From Pseudonocardia thermophila (GTDB taxonomy: Bacteria; Actinomycetota; Actinomycetes; Mycobacteriales; Pseudonocardiaceae), in contig NZ_FRAP01000003.1 in the NCBI RefSeq assembly GCF_900142365.1, forward strand, positions 248,001 to 312,000: a stretch of 64,000 bases of DNA, written 5' to 3'. Under the pieces are notes generated by a model that saw nothing but the letters and a program-made list of their open reading frames with translations, did not search any database and was not told the origin of the DNA. Positions 48,513 to 59,566 of the stretch are shown here, piece after piece. Position numbers and translations under genes: made by a program. The stretch's first letter is position 1. Every line of letters starts with the position of its first letter.

Positions 48513-50254
48513 GCAGAGCCCTCCGCAGGTTTGATCGAGAACCAGTAGAAGCCGTGGCCCGGAAGGGTGAGCAGGTAGGGGAGCTCGCCGATGCGCGGGA
48601 ACGGCACGCCGCCGGTCAGCTCGTGCGGCTGGCACCCCTTGTACGCCGACAGGTCCAGCTCGACCGGCTGCGGGAACCGGGACAGGTTGTTCACGCACAG
48701 GACGACGTCGTCCTGGTAGGCGCGGACGTAGGCGAGGATCGACGGGTTCGAGCCGCCCAGCTCGGTGTAGGTGCCCAGACCGAACGCGTTGTGGCGCTTG
48801 CGGACCTCGATCATGTGCCGGGTCCAGTGCAGCAGCGACGTCGTGGAGTTCAGCTGCGCCTCGACGTTCACCGACTGGTAGCCGTAGACCGGGTCCATGA
48901 TCGGCGGCAGGTAGAGCCGGCCCGGGTCGCTCTTGGAGAACCCCGCGTTGCGGTCGGGGCTCCACTGCATCGGGCTGCGCACCGCGTCGCGGTCACCGAG
49001 CCAGATGTTGTCGCCCATGCCGATCTCGTCACCGTAGTAGAGGACGGGCGAGCCGGGCAGCGACAGCAGCAGCGCGTGGAACAGCTCCAGCTGGTTGCGG
49101 TCGTTCTCCAGCAGCGGGGCCAGGCGCCTGCGGATGCCGATGTTGGCCTTCATCCGCGGGTCCTTCGCGTACTCCGCGTACATGTAGTCCCGCTCTTCGT
49201 CGGTGACCATCTCGAGCGTCAGCTCGTCGTGGTTGCGCAGGAAGATGCCCCACTGCGCGCCCGACGGGATCGGCGGCGTCTGCGCCATGATCTCCGAGAT
49301 CGGGAACCGGTTCTCCCGCCGGACCGCCATGAAGATCCGCGGCATCAGCGGGAAGTGGAAGGCCATGTGGCACTCGTCCCCGCCGACCGCGGGATCGCCG
49401 AAGTACTCGACGACGTCCGACGGCCACTGGTTGGCCTCCGCCAGCAGCACGCGCCCCGAGTACTCGTCGTCGATGATCTTGCGGGCGCGCTTGAGGAACT
49501 GGTGGGTCTCCGGCAGGTTCTCGCAGTTCGTGCCGTCCCGGGCGAACAGGTACGGCACGGCGTCCAGGCGGAACCCGTCGATGCCCAGGTCCAGCCAGAA
49601 CCGCAGCACGTCCAGCATCGCTTCCTGGACGGCGGGGTTGTCGTAGTTCAGGTCCGGCTGGTGGGAGAAGAACCGGTGCCAGTAGAACTGCCCGCGCACC
49701 GGGTCGTAGGTCCAGTTCGAGACCTCGGTGTCGACGAAGATGATCCGCGCGTCCGGGTAGCGGGTGTCGTCGTCCTCCCACATGTAGAAGTCGCCGTAGG
49801 GCCCGTCCGGATTGCGGCGGGACTCCTCGAACCACGGGTGGGTGTCCGACGTGTGGTTCATGACGAGGTCGGTGATCACGCGGATCCCGCGCTTGTGCGC
49901 CTCGTCGACGAGGTTCACGAAGTCCTCGACGGTGCCGAACTCGGGCAGCACCTTGCGGAAGTCACGGATGTCGTAGCCGCCGTCGCGCAGTGGCGAGTCG
50001 TAGAACGGCGGCAGCCAGATGCAGTCGATGCCCAGCCACTTGATGTAGTCGAGCTTCTCGGTCAGCCCGCGCAGATCGCCGGTGCCGTCCCGGTTGGAGT
50101 CGTAGAACGCCCGGACCAGGACCTCGTAGAAGACGGCCGTCTTGTACCACTCGGGTTCGACGTCCAGGGATCGGGCGTGGGCGAAGTCGTCGGCCGACCT
50201 CTCGGCGAGCTCGGTCGCGGTGGCGGGGGTGGCTGACGCGTTGTCGATCGACAT
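48509..50254 (-). CDS. treS: Trehalose synthase
   Basis: TreS interconverts trehalose and maltose. The 581-residue GH13 enzyme has [11 protein letters not shown], nucleophile Asp in [10 protein letters not shown], Glu in LLAEANQ and RNHDELT. ATG 50254 begins the normal polar leader ([10 protein letters not shown]). The frame is open upstream to 50692, but that stretch lies in the GCGAGTT array and is not protein-like. Coupled to mak by a 4-base overlap. Confidence 0.95.
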   Translation of the reverse strand: MSIDNASATPATATELAERSADDFAHARSLDVEPEWYKTAVFYEVLVRAFYDSNRDGTGDLRGLTEKLDYIKWLGIDCIWLPPFYDSPLRDGGYDIRDFRKVLPEFGTVEDFVNLVDEAHKRGIRVITDLVMNHTSDTHPWFEESRRNPDGPYGDFYMWEDDDTRYPDARIIFVDTEVSNWTYDPVRGQFYWHRFFSHQPDLNYDNPAVQEAMLDVLRFWLDLGIDGFRLDAVPYLFARDGTNCENLPETHQFLKRARKIIDDEYSGRVLLAEANQWPSDVVEYFGDPAVGGDECHMAFHFPLMPRIFMAVRRENRFPISEIMAQTPPIPSGAQWGIFLRNHDELTLEMVTDEERDYMYAEYAKDPRMKANIGIRRRLAPLLENDRNQLELFHALLLSLPGSPVLYYGDEIGMGDNIWLGDRDAVRSPMQWSPDRNAGFSKSDPGRLYLPPIMDPVYGYQSVNVEAQLNSTTSLLHWTRHMIEVRKRHNAFGLGTYTELGGSNPSILAYVRAYQDDVVLCVNNLSRFPQPVELDLSAYKGCQPHELTGGVPFPRIGELPYLLTLPGHGFYWFSIKPAEGSA

Positions 50255-50471
50255 GGAGGTATCGCGATTCCTACCGGATGGGTGGTGATGACGACGGCAC
50301 CCTTCCCGTCCTACCGCGTCGCGAGCTGTCGCGCAGGACGAGGGGTGTTCGGCCGAGGGTAGCGACTCCGGTCGGAGCAGCGCGCACCTGCGGGGGTGTG
50401 CGCGCCGCGGACTCACCCCGGAGCTGACCGCCGCCCGGTGGTGCGGCGGTCGAAGCCCGCCGGACCTGCCG

Positions 50472-50850
50472 GCGAGTTGCGGTCCCCGGCGGCGAGGCGT
50501 GGATCTCCTGACGGCGAGCCGCAGGTTTCCTGACGCGAGTTGCCCCGACCGGACCCGCGAGTTCCCCCGACGAGGCGGGCGAGTTCCCCCGACGAGGCGG
50601 GCGAGTTCGCCGGACCAGACCCGCGTGGTGTTGTCCCGGCGGGGATGGCGCAGCCACCCGATCGGGACGTCGAGCCGCCCCGGTCCGGCCAACTCGCCGT
50701 CATCTGCGGGGCAACTCGCCGTGCCGGGCGGGCCAACTCGCCGTCATCTGCGGGGCAACTCGCCCGCCACGTCGGGGGAACTCGCGGGTCCGGTCGGGGC
50801 AGCTCGGCGTCCTGGGGCAGACAACTCGCCGTCGGAGAACCGTGACTCGC
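50472..50850. repeat. Inverted array of GCGAGTT words with 22-bp period
   Basis: This lies in the 608-base gap between glgE and treS. Forward GCGAGTT or variants begin at 50472, 50492, 50514, 50535, 50557, 50579 and 50601. Reverse AACTCGC or variants begin at 50691, 50713, 50735, 50757, 50779, 50801, 50823 and 50844, a step of 22 bases until the last (21). The last copy ends 12 bases from the glgE stop codon. Some spacers repeat as well (CCCCCGACGAGGCGG twice). The remaining 217 bases (50255-50471) hold the treS upstream region; I see nothing else there. Confidence 0.88.
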
Positions 50851-50862
50851 CGGGCGGAAGCC

Positions 50863-52833
50863 TCAGCGCTCGACGCGCAGGATGTGCGCGACGTGGCGCC
50901 AGGGCTCCAGGCGGACGTAGTTGAACTGACCCCACTCGTACGTCTCGCCGCTGACCTCGTCGTGGACGGTGAACCGGTCGTTCCAGTCCAGCCCGAGCGC
51001 GGGCAGGTCGAGCGAGGTCGTGCCCTCGACCGTGTTGTGCGAGTCGAGCGAGCACACCACGAGGACCAGGTCGTCGCTCGCCGGGTCCTTGCGGGAGTAG
51101 GCGATGATCTGCTCGTTGTCGACGTGGTGGAAGTGGATCTCGCGCAGCTGCTGCAGCGCGGGGTGGCGGCGGCGGATCTCGTTGAGCTGGGTGATGTAGG
51201 GCTCCAGCGAGTTGCCCGCGGCCGCGGCCCCGGCGAAGTCGCGCGGGCGCAGCTCGTACTTCTCCGAGTTGAGGTACTCCTCGCTGCCCGGCTTGAGCGG
51301 TGTGGACTCGTAGAGCTCGAACCCGGAGTACATGCCCCACGTCGGCGACATCGTGGCCGCCAGCGTGGCCCGGATCGCGAACATCGCCGGCCCACCGGTC
51401 TGCAGCGACTCGTGGAGGATGTCCGGGGTGTTCACGAACAGGTTCGGGCGGCACTCGTCGGCGCGCTCGGCGTGCATGAGCGCGAACTCCTCGAGCTCGT
51501 GCTTCGTGGTCCGCCACGTGAAGTACGTGTAGGACTGGGTGAAGCCGAGCCGGGCCAGCCCGAACAGCCGCGCCGGGCGGGTGAACGCCTCAGCGAGGAA
51601 CAGCACGTCGGGGTAGCGGGCCTTGACCTGCCAGATCAGCCAGTGCCAGAAGTTCGGCGGCTTGGTGTGCGGGTTGTCGACGCGGAAGATCCGCACCCCG
51701 TGCTCGACCCAGTGCAGGATCACCCGCAGCGCCTCGGCGTAGATCCCGGCCGGATCGTTGTCGAAGTTGATCGGGTAGATGTCCTGGTACTTCTTCGGCG
51801 GGTTCTCCGCGTACGCGATCGTGCCGTCGGGCCGGATCGTGAACCACTCCGGGTGCTCCTTGACCCACGGGTGGTCCGGCGCGCACTGCAGCGCGAAGTC
51901 CAGCGCGACCTCCAGCCCGAGGTCCTTCGCCCGGGCGACGAACGCGTCGAAGTCCTCGATCGTGCCGAGCTCGGGCTCGATGGCGTCGTGGCCGCCGTCG
52001 GCCGACCCGATCGCCCACGGCGAGCCGACGTCGCCCGGCCCGGCGTGGACGCTGTTGTTGCGGCCCTTGCGGTGCACTCGTCCGATCGGGTGGATCGGCG
52101 GCAGGTACACGACGTCGAACTTCATCTCCGCGATCCGGTCGAGCTCCTTCGCCGCGGTGACGAAGGTGCCGTGGATCGGACGGCCCTGCTCGTCGCGGCC
52201 GCCGGTGGACCGCGGGAAGAACTCGTACCAGGAGCCGAACAGCGCCCGCTTGCGGTCGACGTAGACCTGTTGCGGCCGGCCGCGGGTGATCAGCTCCCGC
52301 ACGGGCCGCTCGGTCATGATCGCGTCGACGGCGGGGAACAGCGCCGGGGCGACGCGGCTGTGCAGCGGCAGTGCGGGGTCGCGCAGCGCGTTGGCGGCGC
52401 CGATCAGCAGGTCGCGGTGCTCGCGCTCGGCGGGCCGGCGGCCGACCCGGTGCAGCAGCCGCGCGCCGATCTCCAGGTCGTTGGCCAGCTCCTCGGCCGA
52501 CTGCCCGGCCTTGAGCTTGGCGTTGATCGCGTGCTTCCACGTCGACCACGGATCGCTCCACGCGTCGACGCGCAGGCTCCACAGTCCGGGCTCGTCGGCG
52601 ACGACGACCGCCTCGAAGCGGTCGGTGCCCGGACCTGCCGACGTCATCCGCACGTGCTGGGCGGGGCGGTTGGACCCGACGCGCTTCCACACCACGTTGG
52701 CGGCGACGGCGTCGTGGCCCTCCCGCCACACCGTCGCGGACACGGGGATCACCTCGCCGACGACGGCTTTGCTCGGATACCGGCCATCGCCGACCGCGGG
52801 GCGGACATCGTCGATACCCAGGCGTCCGGTCAC
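50863..52833 (-). CDS. glgE: Alpha-1,4-glucan:maltose-1-phosphate maltosyltransferase
   Basis: GlgE extends linear alpha-1,4-glucan with maltose from maltose-1-phosphate. The 656-residue protein has an N-terminal beta-domain, the helical bundle typical of GlgE and a GH13 barrel with [24 protein letters not shown] (nucleophile Asp), [10 protein letters not shown] (Glu) and NTPDIL. An AGGGGG site lies before GTG 52833. Divergent from glgP. In mycobacteria its loss is lethal through maltose-1-phosphate build-up. Confidence 0.95.
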   Translation of the reverse strand: MTGRLGIDDVRPAVGDGRYPSKAVVGEVIPVSATVWREGHDAVAANVVWKRVGSNRPAQHVRMTSAGPGTDRFEAVVVADEPGLWSLRVDAWSDPWSTWKHAINAKLKAGQSAEELANDLEIGARLLHRVGRRPAEREHRDLLIGAANALRDPALPLHSRVAPALFPAVDAIMTERPVRELITRGRPQQVYVDRKRALFGSWYEFFPRSTGGRDEQGRPIHGTFVTAAKELDRIAEMKFDVVYLPPIHPIGRVHRKGRNNSVHAGPGDVGSPWAIGSADGGHDAIEPELGTIEDFDAFVARAKDLGLEVALDFALQCAPDHPWVKEHPEWFTIRPDGTIAYAENPPKKYQDIYPINFDNDPAGIYAEALRVILHWVEHGVRIFRVDNPHTKPPNFWHWLIWQVKARYPDVLFLAEAFTRPARLFGLARLGFTQSYTYFTWRTTKHELEEFALMHAERADECRPNLFVNTPDILHESLQTGGPAMFAIRATLAATMSPTWGMYSGFELYESTPLKPGSEEYLNSEKYELRPRDFAGAAAAGNSLEPYITQLNEIRRRHPALQQLREIHFHHVDNEQIIAYSRKDPASDDLVLVVCSLDSHNTVEGTTSLDLPALGLDWNDRFTVHDEVSGETYEWGQFNYVRLEPWRHVAHILRVER

Positions 52834-53096
52834 CGGGTTACCCCCTGCTGGCAGTGCGTGCTGTGGTCAACAACGTACCCATCGGCCCCCCACCCGAAAG
52901 AGATGCCCACCAGGCTTGCAGCCAGGGGTGACGGGGAGTGTGCGGACGGATGACACCACGGTATCCCGATCGGTCAAGACGCGCTGGTCCGAGGGGGGTC
53001 CAACGCGGATCGCGGATCTCCTGCCGGCCACTGCGGACCCACGGGCGCGGACGCCGCTCTGGACCGATACCCGAACCGATTCACTACAGTCGCTCC
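52834..53096. promoter_or_regulatory. glgE / glgP divergent region
   Basis: TACAGT (53085-53090) lies 6 bases before the glgP GTG. Other promoter elements are not obvious. No gene seen. Confidence 0.4.
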
Positions 53097-55631
53097 GTGC
53101 GCGCCCTCCGACGTTTCACCGTTCGTGCCCAGCTCCCCGACGCGCTGGCACCCCTGCAGCTCCTCGCCACGAACCTGCGCTGGAGCTGGCACAAGCCCAC
53201 CCAGGACCTGTTCGCCGGGCTCGACCCGCAGGCCTGGGACCGGGCCGGTCATGACCCGGTTCGCCTCCTGGGCGAGCTGTCCACCGCGCGGATCGCCGAG
53301 CTGGCCGCCGACGAAGCCACCGTCGCCAGGGTCCGCGAGCTGGCCGACGACCTGGCCACCTACCTCGCCGAACCGCGCTGGTACCAGCAGCGGCGCGCCG
53401 AGGATCCGTCGCTGCCGGCGGCGGTCGCCTACTTCTCCATGGAGTTCGGCGTCAGCGAGGTGCTGCCGAACTACTCCGGCGGCCTCGGCGTCCTCGCCGG
53501 TGACCACCTCAAGGCCGCGTCCGATCTGGGTATGCCGCTGATCGGGGTCGGCCTGCTGTACCGCTCGGGCTACTTCCGCCAGACCCTGTCCCTGGACGGC
53601 TGGCAGCTCGAGCACTACCCGATCCTCGATCCGCAGGGGCTACCGCTGCAGCTGCTCACCGACGGTGCGGGCAAGACGGTGCTCGTCGAGGTCGCGATGC
53701 CGGGTGGCGCGCTGCTGAAGGCGCGGGTGTGGCAGGCGGCCGTCGGCCGGGTGCCGCTGCTGCTGCTCGACTCGGACATCGAGGAGAACGAGCCGGACCT
53801 GCGCGGCATCACCGACCGGCTCTACGGCGGCGACCAGGACCACCGGATCCGCCAGGAGATCCTCGTCGGCATCGGCGGGGTGCGCGCCGTGCGCGCGTAC
53901 TGCGCGATCACCGGGCACCCTGCGCCCGAGGTGTTCCACACGAACGAGGGACACGCCGGGTTCCTCGGGCTGGAGCGGATCCGCGAGCTGCAGGACGGCC
54001 CCGGGCTGTCGTTCGACGACGCGCTCGCCACCGTTCGCGCCGGCACCGTCTTCACCACGCACACCCCGGTGCCCGCCGGCATCGACCGGTTCCCGGTGGA
54101 CATGGTCCGCCACTACTTCTCCGCCGACCTGCTGCCCGGTGTGCCGACGGACCGCGTGCTCGCGCTGGGCAGCGAGGACAACCCGGCGATGTTCAACATG
54201 GCCCACATGGGCCTGCGGCTCGCCCAGCGCGCCAACGGCGTCTCGAAGCTGCACGGTGCGGTCTCCCGCGACATGTTCGGCAAGCTGTGGGAGGGCTTCG
54301 ACGCCGACGAGGTGCCGATCGGGTCGGTGACCAACGGCGTCCACGGCGCCACCTGGGAGGCCCGCGAGATCACCGAGCTGTGCGGCGAGCCCGGCTCGGA
54401 CGCCTCCGGCGTCACCGACGAAGAGCTCTGGCAGCTGCGCAACACGCTGCGCGCCCGGTTGGTCGCCGAGGTGCGTCGCCGGGTCCGCGAGGCCTGGCTG
54501 GAGCGCGGCGCGTCCACCCCGGAGCTGGGCTGGACCGACCACGTCTTCGACGAGAACGTGCTCACCGTCGGGTTCGCCCGCCGCGTGCCCACCTACAAGC
54601 GGCTCACGCTGATGCTGCGCGACCGCGACCGGCTGCGCGAGCTGCTGCTCGATCCGCACCGGCCCGTCCAGCTCGTCGTCGCGGGCAAGAGCCACCCGGC
54701 CGACGACGGCGGCAAAGCGCTCATCCAGGAGATCGTGCGGTTCGCCGACGACCCGGCCGTGCGGCACCGGATCGTGTTCCTGCCCGACTACGACATGTCG
54801 ATGGCCCGGTTCCTGTACTGGGGCTGCGACGTGTGGCTGAACAACCCGCTGCGGCCCCTGGAGGCGTGCGGCACGTCCGGCATGAAGGCAGCGCTCAACG
54901 GCGGGCTCAACCTGTCGATCCGCGACGGGTGGTGGGACGAGCTCTACGACGGGCGCAACGGCTGGGCCATCCCGACCGCGGACGGGGTGGACGACCCGCA
55001 CCGCCGCGACGATCTGGAGGCGAACGCGCTCTACGAGCTGCTCGCCACGCAGGTGGCGCCCGCGTTCTACGAGCGGGAGAACGGCGTGCCGACCCGCTGG
55101 GTGGAGCTGGTGCGCCACACGCTGACCACGCTGCGGCCGAAGGTGCAGGCCACCCGCATGGTCATCGAGTACGCCGAGAAGCTCTACGCCCCGGCGGCGC
55201 GGGCCGCGGCCGCGGTGTCGGCCGACGGGTACGCCGGTGCCAAGGAGATCGCCGCCTACCGCAGCCGGCTCGACGCGGCGTGGCCGCAGGTGCAGATCGT
55301 CGGCGTGGACGCGTCCGGGCTGCCGGACACGCCCGTCGTCGGCGCCCCGATGACCGTGCGCGCCGGGGTCGTGCTGGGTGGGCTGGACCCGGCCGACGTC
55401 ACCGTGCAGGCCGTGGTCGGGCACGTCGACGACGCCGACGAGTTGACCGCCACCGAGACGGTCGCCATGGCGCACGTCGGTGCCGCGGACGGCGTGGACC
55501 GGTTCGAGGCGGTCGTGCCGCTGCCGGCGGCCGGGCTCACCGGCTACACGGTGCGCGTGCTGCCGCACCACGAGCTGCTCGCCTCGCCCGCGGAGCTGGG
55601 CAAGGTCGTGCTGCCGACGATCACCGCGTAG
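53097..55631 (+). CDS. glgP: Alpha-glucan (glycogen) phosphorylase
   Basis: GlgP releases glucose-1-phosphate from alpha-glucan. The 844-residue protein belongs to the short GT35 branch common in actinobacteria. Motifs are YFSMEFGVSEVLPNYSGGLG, HTNEGHAGFL, and the PLP-lysine region ACGTSGMKAALNGG (Lys about 597). GTG 53097 is favoured by TACAGT 6 bases upstream. Being divergent from the synthetic genes, it allows separate control of glucan breakdown. Confidence 0.94.
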   Translation: MRALRRFTVRAQLPDALAPLQLLATNLRWSWHKPTQDLFAGLDPQAWDRAGHDPVRLLGELSTARIAELAADEATVARVRELADDLATYLAEPRWYQQRRAEDPSLPAAVAYFSMEFGVSEVLPNYSGGLGVLAGDHLKAASDLGMPLIGVGLLYRSGYFRQTLSLDGWQLEHYPILDPQGLPLQLLTDGAGKTVLVEVAMPGGALLKARVWQAAVGRVPLLLLDSDIEENEPDLRGITDRLYGGDQDHRIRQEILVGIGGVRAVRAYCAITGHPAPEVFHTNEGHAGFLGLERIRELQDGPGLSFDDALATVRAGTVFTTHTPVPAGIDRFPVDMVRHYFSADLLPGVPTDRVLALGSEDNPAMFNMAHMGLRLAQRANGVSKLHGAVSRDMFGKLWEGFDADEVPIGSVTNGVHGATWEAREITELCGEPGSDASGVTDEELWQLRNTLRARLVAEVRRRVREAWLERGASTPELGWTDHVFDENVLTVGFARRVPTYKRLTLMLRDRDRLRELLLDPHRPVQLVVAGKSHPADDGGKALIQEIVRFADDPAVRHRIVFLPDYDMSMARFLYWGCDVWLNNPLRPLEACGTSGMKAALNGGLNLSIRDGWWDELYDGRNGWAIPTADGVDDPHRRDDLEANALYELLATQVAPAFYERENGVPTRWVELVRHTLTTLRPKVQATRMVIEYAEKLYAPAARAAAAVSADGYAGAKEIAAYRSRLDAAWPQVQIVGVDASGLPDTPVVGAPMTVRAGVVLGGLDPADVTVQAVVGHVDDADELTATETVAMAHVGAADGVDRFEAVVPLPAAGLTGYTVRVLPHHELLASPAELGKVVLPTITA

Positions 55632-55639
55632 GAGCACTC

Positions 55640-55695
55640 CGAACGCGAACGGCGCCCCCGCCCTCTGCTGAGGACGGGGGCGCCGCTCGCGTTCG
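55640..55695. terminator. Strong hairpin between convergent glgP and lectin genes
   Basis: Twenty-one-base arms CGAACGCGAACGGCGCCCCCG and complement with one mismatch, 14-base loop, 8 bases after glgP stop and 6 before the convergent stop. Confidence 0.75.
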
Positions 55696-55701
55696 CGGGA
55701 A

Positions 55702-56043
55702 TCAGCTCTGCACGTAGCAGTTCGGCGACCACAGCACCGCGCCGTCGCCGTTGTAGAGGACGACGTTGCGGTCGTCCTGGATGACGAGGCGAGCGTTCTG
55801 GCCCGAGGTGTTGGACGCCCACCGCACGCTGCCGTCCGGCTTGTACAGCACCAGGTTGCCGTCCTCCTGGACGTCGAGGCGAGCGCCCGGAGCGTCGTGG
55901 ATGCCCAGGTCCCACTCGGCGCCGTGCGCACCACCGACGGCGAGGTTGCCGTCGGGGAGGACGCCGAAGGTGTACTTCCCGTTCTGGGAGGTGATGCGCT
56001 GGTCGCCGGACAGGCTGCCCGGGGCGTGGATCGTGTCGCCCAT
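55702..56043 (-). CDS. B-lectin (mannose-binding, GNA-like) domain protein
   Basis: The 113-residue protein is one beta-prism II domain. Two sugar-site motifs of the QxDxNxVxY type are visible: QEDGNLVLY and QDDRNVVLY, with a weaker N-terminal repeat (LPDGNLAVGG). There is no signal peptide, so it is cytosolic or exported by another route. GGGGAGA precedes ATG 56043. It lies in the glucan gene region but no link to glucan is proven. Confidence 0.85.
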   Translation of the reverse strand: MGDTIHAPGSLSGDQRITSQNGKYTFGVLPDGNLAVGGAHGAEWDLGIHDAPGARLDVQEDGNLVLYKPDGSVRWASNTSGQNARLVIQDDRNVVLYNGDGAVLWSPNCYVQS

Positions 56044-56206
56044 AGGTTCTCCCCTCATTCCGGCCGGCGCTGACCGAGTCCTTCGTGGACCCGACCGTCC
56101 GGCGAGGCCGAAGAATAGGGGGACCGCGGTGCCGCCCGCGCAGCGGGATCATCACCCGATCGCGGCCGATCGGCCACGCTCCGCTGCGGGCGTCGGTGGC
56201 TGCGGT

Positions 56207-56410
56207 TCAGCCTCCGCAGCCGCACGCGCCGCCGCAGCACCCGCCTCCGGACGGAGCCTTGGCGAGTCCGCCCACGGCGACGGTGGACAGCAGGCGAACC
56301 GTGTCGGAGTGCCCGGCGGGGCAGTCGGCGGGCTCCCCGGACCGGCTCATCGGCCGGTCGACCTCGAACGTCTGCGCACACTCGCGGCAGCGGAACTCGT
56401 AGCGCGGCAC
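56207..56410 (-). CDS. FmdB family zinc-ribbon protein
   Basis: The 67-residue protein has CRECAQTFEV and DCPAGHSDTVR as a zinc ribbon and a C-terminal Gly/Cys tail (GGGCCGGACGCGG). FmdB proteins are small regulators of unknown mechanism. TATCCT lies 6 bases before GTG 56410. Confidence 0.85.
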   Translation of the reverse strand: MPRYEFRCRECAQTFEVDRPMSRSGEPADCPAGHSDTVRLLSTVAVGGLAKAPSGGGCCGGACGCGG

Positions 56411-56693
56411 GAGCCGAGGATAACTCCGGTCACGCGGACGCGACTGATGTCCGGTGCCGGCCCGCCGCGCTGGACGGGTGTCGGTCGCCGGTGGTGGGCC
56501 GGATGGTGCCGGAGAGCCACATCGTTGATCGCGCCCGGCTCCTGCGTCGCAGAGCGCGGCGGTCACCTCCCGGTAGGGCGCGGTGGGGCGCAGTCGGCGC
56601 GCGGAGCCCGGGCCGTGGAGGTGGATCACGTCTCAGGAGCTTCGGTCACGCAGATCCGCTGGCAGGGATCTGGCCGACCTGCAGCTCCACCCC

Positions 56694-58706
56694 TCAGCTG
56701 CTGCTGTCTCGCAGCAGCAGCAGGCTCCGCGGCGGCAGGGTGATCGTGCAGCCGCCGGGCAGCGGACGGGTCGAGACCGGCACCCCGGCGGCGCGCGTGG
56801 TGTCCAGCTCCGGCGTGTACGGCCCGGAGTCCGGCAGCGTGCACGCGATCGCGTCCGCCCCGGCGTGCATCAGCAGCAGCCACTGTTCGCGCTGCAGCCC
56901 CAGGGTGTGCAGGTAGCCGTCGTGCCAGTCGTACCCGGCCAGCGGGCGGCCGGCGGGATGCCACCACAGCACCTCGCCGTCGCGGTAGAACCGGTCGCGC
57001 TGCAGCGCGGCGGAGCACCGGCGGATCGCCGCGACCCGCTCGGCGAACGCGGTCATGGCGCGGGTGGTCTCGTCCTCTGCCCAGTCGATCCAGGACGTCT
57101 CGTCGTCGAGGCAGTAGGCGTTGTTGTTGCCGCGCTGGGTGCGCCAGCGCTCGTCGCCGGCCAGGATCATCGGGGTCCCGGTGGCCAGTAGCAGCGTTGC
57201 GTACAGCGCCCGGGCGGTGGCCTCCCGCCGCGCCCGCACCCCCGGCGGGGCCGGGTCGCCTTCGACACCGAAGTTCTGCGAGCGGTTGTCGTCGGTGCCG
57301 TCGCGGTTGTCCTCGCCGTTGGCCTCGTTGTGCTTGCGCTCGTACGAGACGAGATCGCGCAGCGTGAACCCGTCGTGCGCGGTCACGAAGTTGATCGACG
57401 CCCACGGTCGCCGGCCGGAGAGCGCGTACAGGTCGGAGCTGCCGGTGAGCCGGGACGCCACCTCGCCGATGCCGCCGTGCCCGCGCCAGAAGTCGCGGAC
57501 GGCGTCGCGGAAGCGGCCGTTCCACTCCGACCACGCCACCCCGAACCCGCCGACGCGGTAGCCCTCGCCGGTGGCGTCCCACGGCTCGGCGATCAGCTTC
57601 ACCGTCGACAGGATCGGGTCGACGGCGATGGCGGTGAGCAGCGTCGAGTTCGGGTCGAACGGGCCCGCGTGCGGCCGGCCGAGCACGCTCGCGAGGTCGA
57701 CGCGGAACCCGTCGACGCCGAAGACGGTCACCCAGTGCCGCAGCGCGTCGCACACCAGCCGCACGACGGTCGGCGAGCCGGAGTCGAGGGTGTTGCCGGT
57801 GCCGGTGATGTCGGCGTCGTGGCCGTTGCCGCCGAGCGTGTAGTACGCGGGGGCGTCCAGGCCGCGGTAGCACAGGGTGGTGCCGCCGACGCCGCCCTCG
57901 GCGGTGTGGTTGGGCACGACGTCGAGGATCACCTCGATGCCCGCGTCGTGCAGCGCCGCCACCATCGCCTTGAACTCGGTGATCTCGTTGCCGGGCACGC
58001 TCGCGTACCGCGGGGTGGGCGCGAGGAAGGCCAGCGTCGAGTAGCCCCAGTAGTTCGTGGCGCCCCGGGCCAGCAGCGGTGGCTCGTCGGCCATCGCCAT
58101 GACCGGCAGCAGCTCGACGGCGGTGACGCCGATCCGCTTGAGGTGGCCGATCACCGCGGGATGGGCCAGGCCCAGGTAGGTGCCGCGGTGCTCGGGCGGC
58201 ACGGCCGGGTGCAGCTTCGTCGCACCCTTCACGTGCAGCTCGGCGATCACGGTCTTCGACCACGGGATGTGCGGGCGCGCCGTGGTGGCCGGCTCGTCGG
58301 GCGGCGTGATCACCGACAGCGGCACGTGGCCCAGCGAGTCGATCTCGCTGCGCACCCCCGACATCGGGTCGTGCAGCCAGCCCCGCGCGGCTTCCAGGTT
58401 CGTCACCGAGCCGGTGATCTGCCGGGCGTACGGGTCGAGGAGGATCTTCGCCGGGTTGGCCCGCACCCCGTCCCACGGCCGGTACGGGCCGTGCACGCGG
58501 TAGCCGTAGCGCTGGCCGGGCCGTACGCCCGGGATGTGGCCGTGCCAGACACCGAACGTCTGCTCGGTGAGGGTGAAGCGGCGCTCGGTCAGCGCGTCGT
58601 CCGGGCCGTCGACCAAGCAGACCTCGACGAGCTCCGCGCTGGTGGACGCGACGGCGAACCGCACCCCGTCGGCATCGACATGGGCACCCAACGGGAAGAC
58701 CGGCAC
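56694..58706 (-). CDS. glgX: Glycogen debranching enzyme GlgX
   Basis: GlgX hydrolyses alpha-1,6 branches left by GlgP. The 670-residue isoamylase-type GH13 protein has an N-terminal beta-domain (GVRFAVASTSAELVEVCL), DVVPNHTAEG, nucleophile Asp about 336 in GFRVDLAS, Glu about 373 in LIAEPWD and TAHDGF with Asp about 445. GTG 58706 fits family length; TATCCT lies 8 bases upstream. Divergent from the ABC ATPase gene with 19 bases between start codons. Confidence 0.94.
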   Translation of the reverse strand: MPVFPLGAHVDADGVRFAVASTSAELVEVCLVDGPDDALTERRFTLTEQTFGVWHGHIPGVRPGQRYGYRVHGPYRPWDGVRANPAKILLDPYARQITGSVTNLEAARGWLHDPMSGVRSEIDSLGHVPLSVITPPDEPATTARPHIPWSKTVIAELHVKGATKLHPAVPPEHRGTYLGLAHPAVIGHLKRIGVTAVELLPVMAMADEPPLLARGATNYWGYSTLAFLAPTPRYASVPGNEITEFKAMVAALHDAGIEVILDVVPNHTAEGGVGGTTLCYRGLDAPAYYTLGGNGHDADITGTGNTLDSGSPTVVRLVCDALRHWVTVFGVDGFRVDLASVLGRPHAGPFDPNSTLLTAIAVDPILSTVKLIAEPWDATGEGYRVGGFGVAWSEWNGRFRDAVRDFWRGHGGIGEVASRLTGSSDLYALSGRRPWASINFVTAHDGFTLRDLVSYERKHNEANGEDNRDGTDDNRSQNFGVEGDPAPPGVRARREATARALYATLLLATGTPMILAGDERWRTQRGNNNAYCLDDETSWIDWAEDETTRAMTAFAERVAAIRRCSAALQRDRFYRDGEVLWWHPAGRPLAGYDWHDGYLHTLGLQREQWLLLMHAGADAIACTLPDSGPYTPELDTTRAAGVPVSTRPLPGGCTITLPPRSLLLLRDSSS

Positions 58707-58725
58707 GATCGGACAGGATAGGCAC
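58707..58725. promoter_or_regulatory. 19-base bidirectional promoter
   Basis: CAGGATA at 58714-58720 reads CAGGAT 6 bases before plus GTG 58726 and TATCCT 8 bases before minus GTG 58706. One hexamer may thus serve both leaderless transcripts. Confidence 0.55.
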
Positions 58726-59550
<825 letters not shown>

Positions 59551-59566
59551 CCCTAGGTTTGCCCGG

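Noticed and set aside
50255..50692. Open N-terminal extension of treS
   Set aside because: It translates the repeat array; TreS of normal length starts at 50254.
50472..50850. CRISPR array
   Set aside because: Repeats are only 7 bases, spacers are about 15 bases and partly repeated, orientation inverts midway and no cas genes are near.
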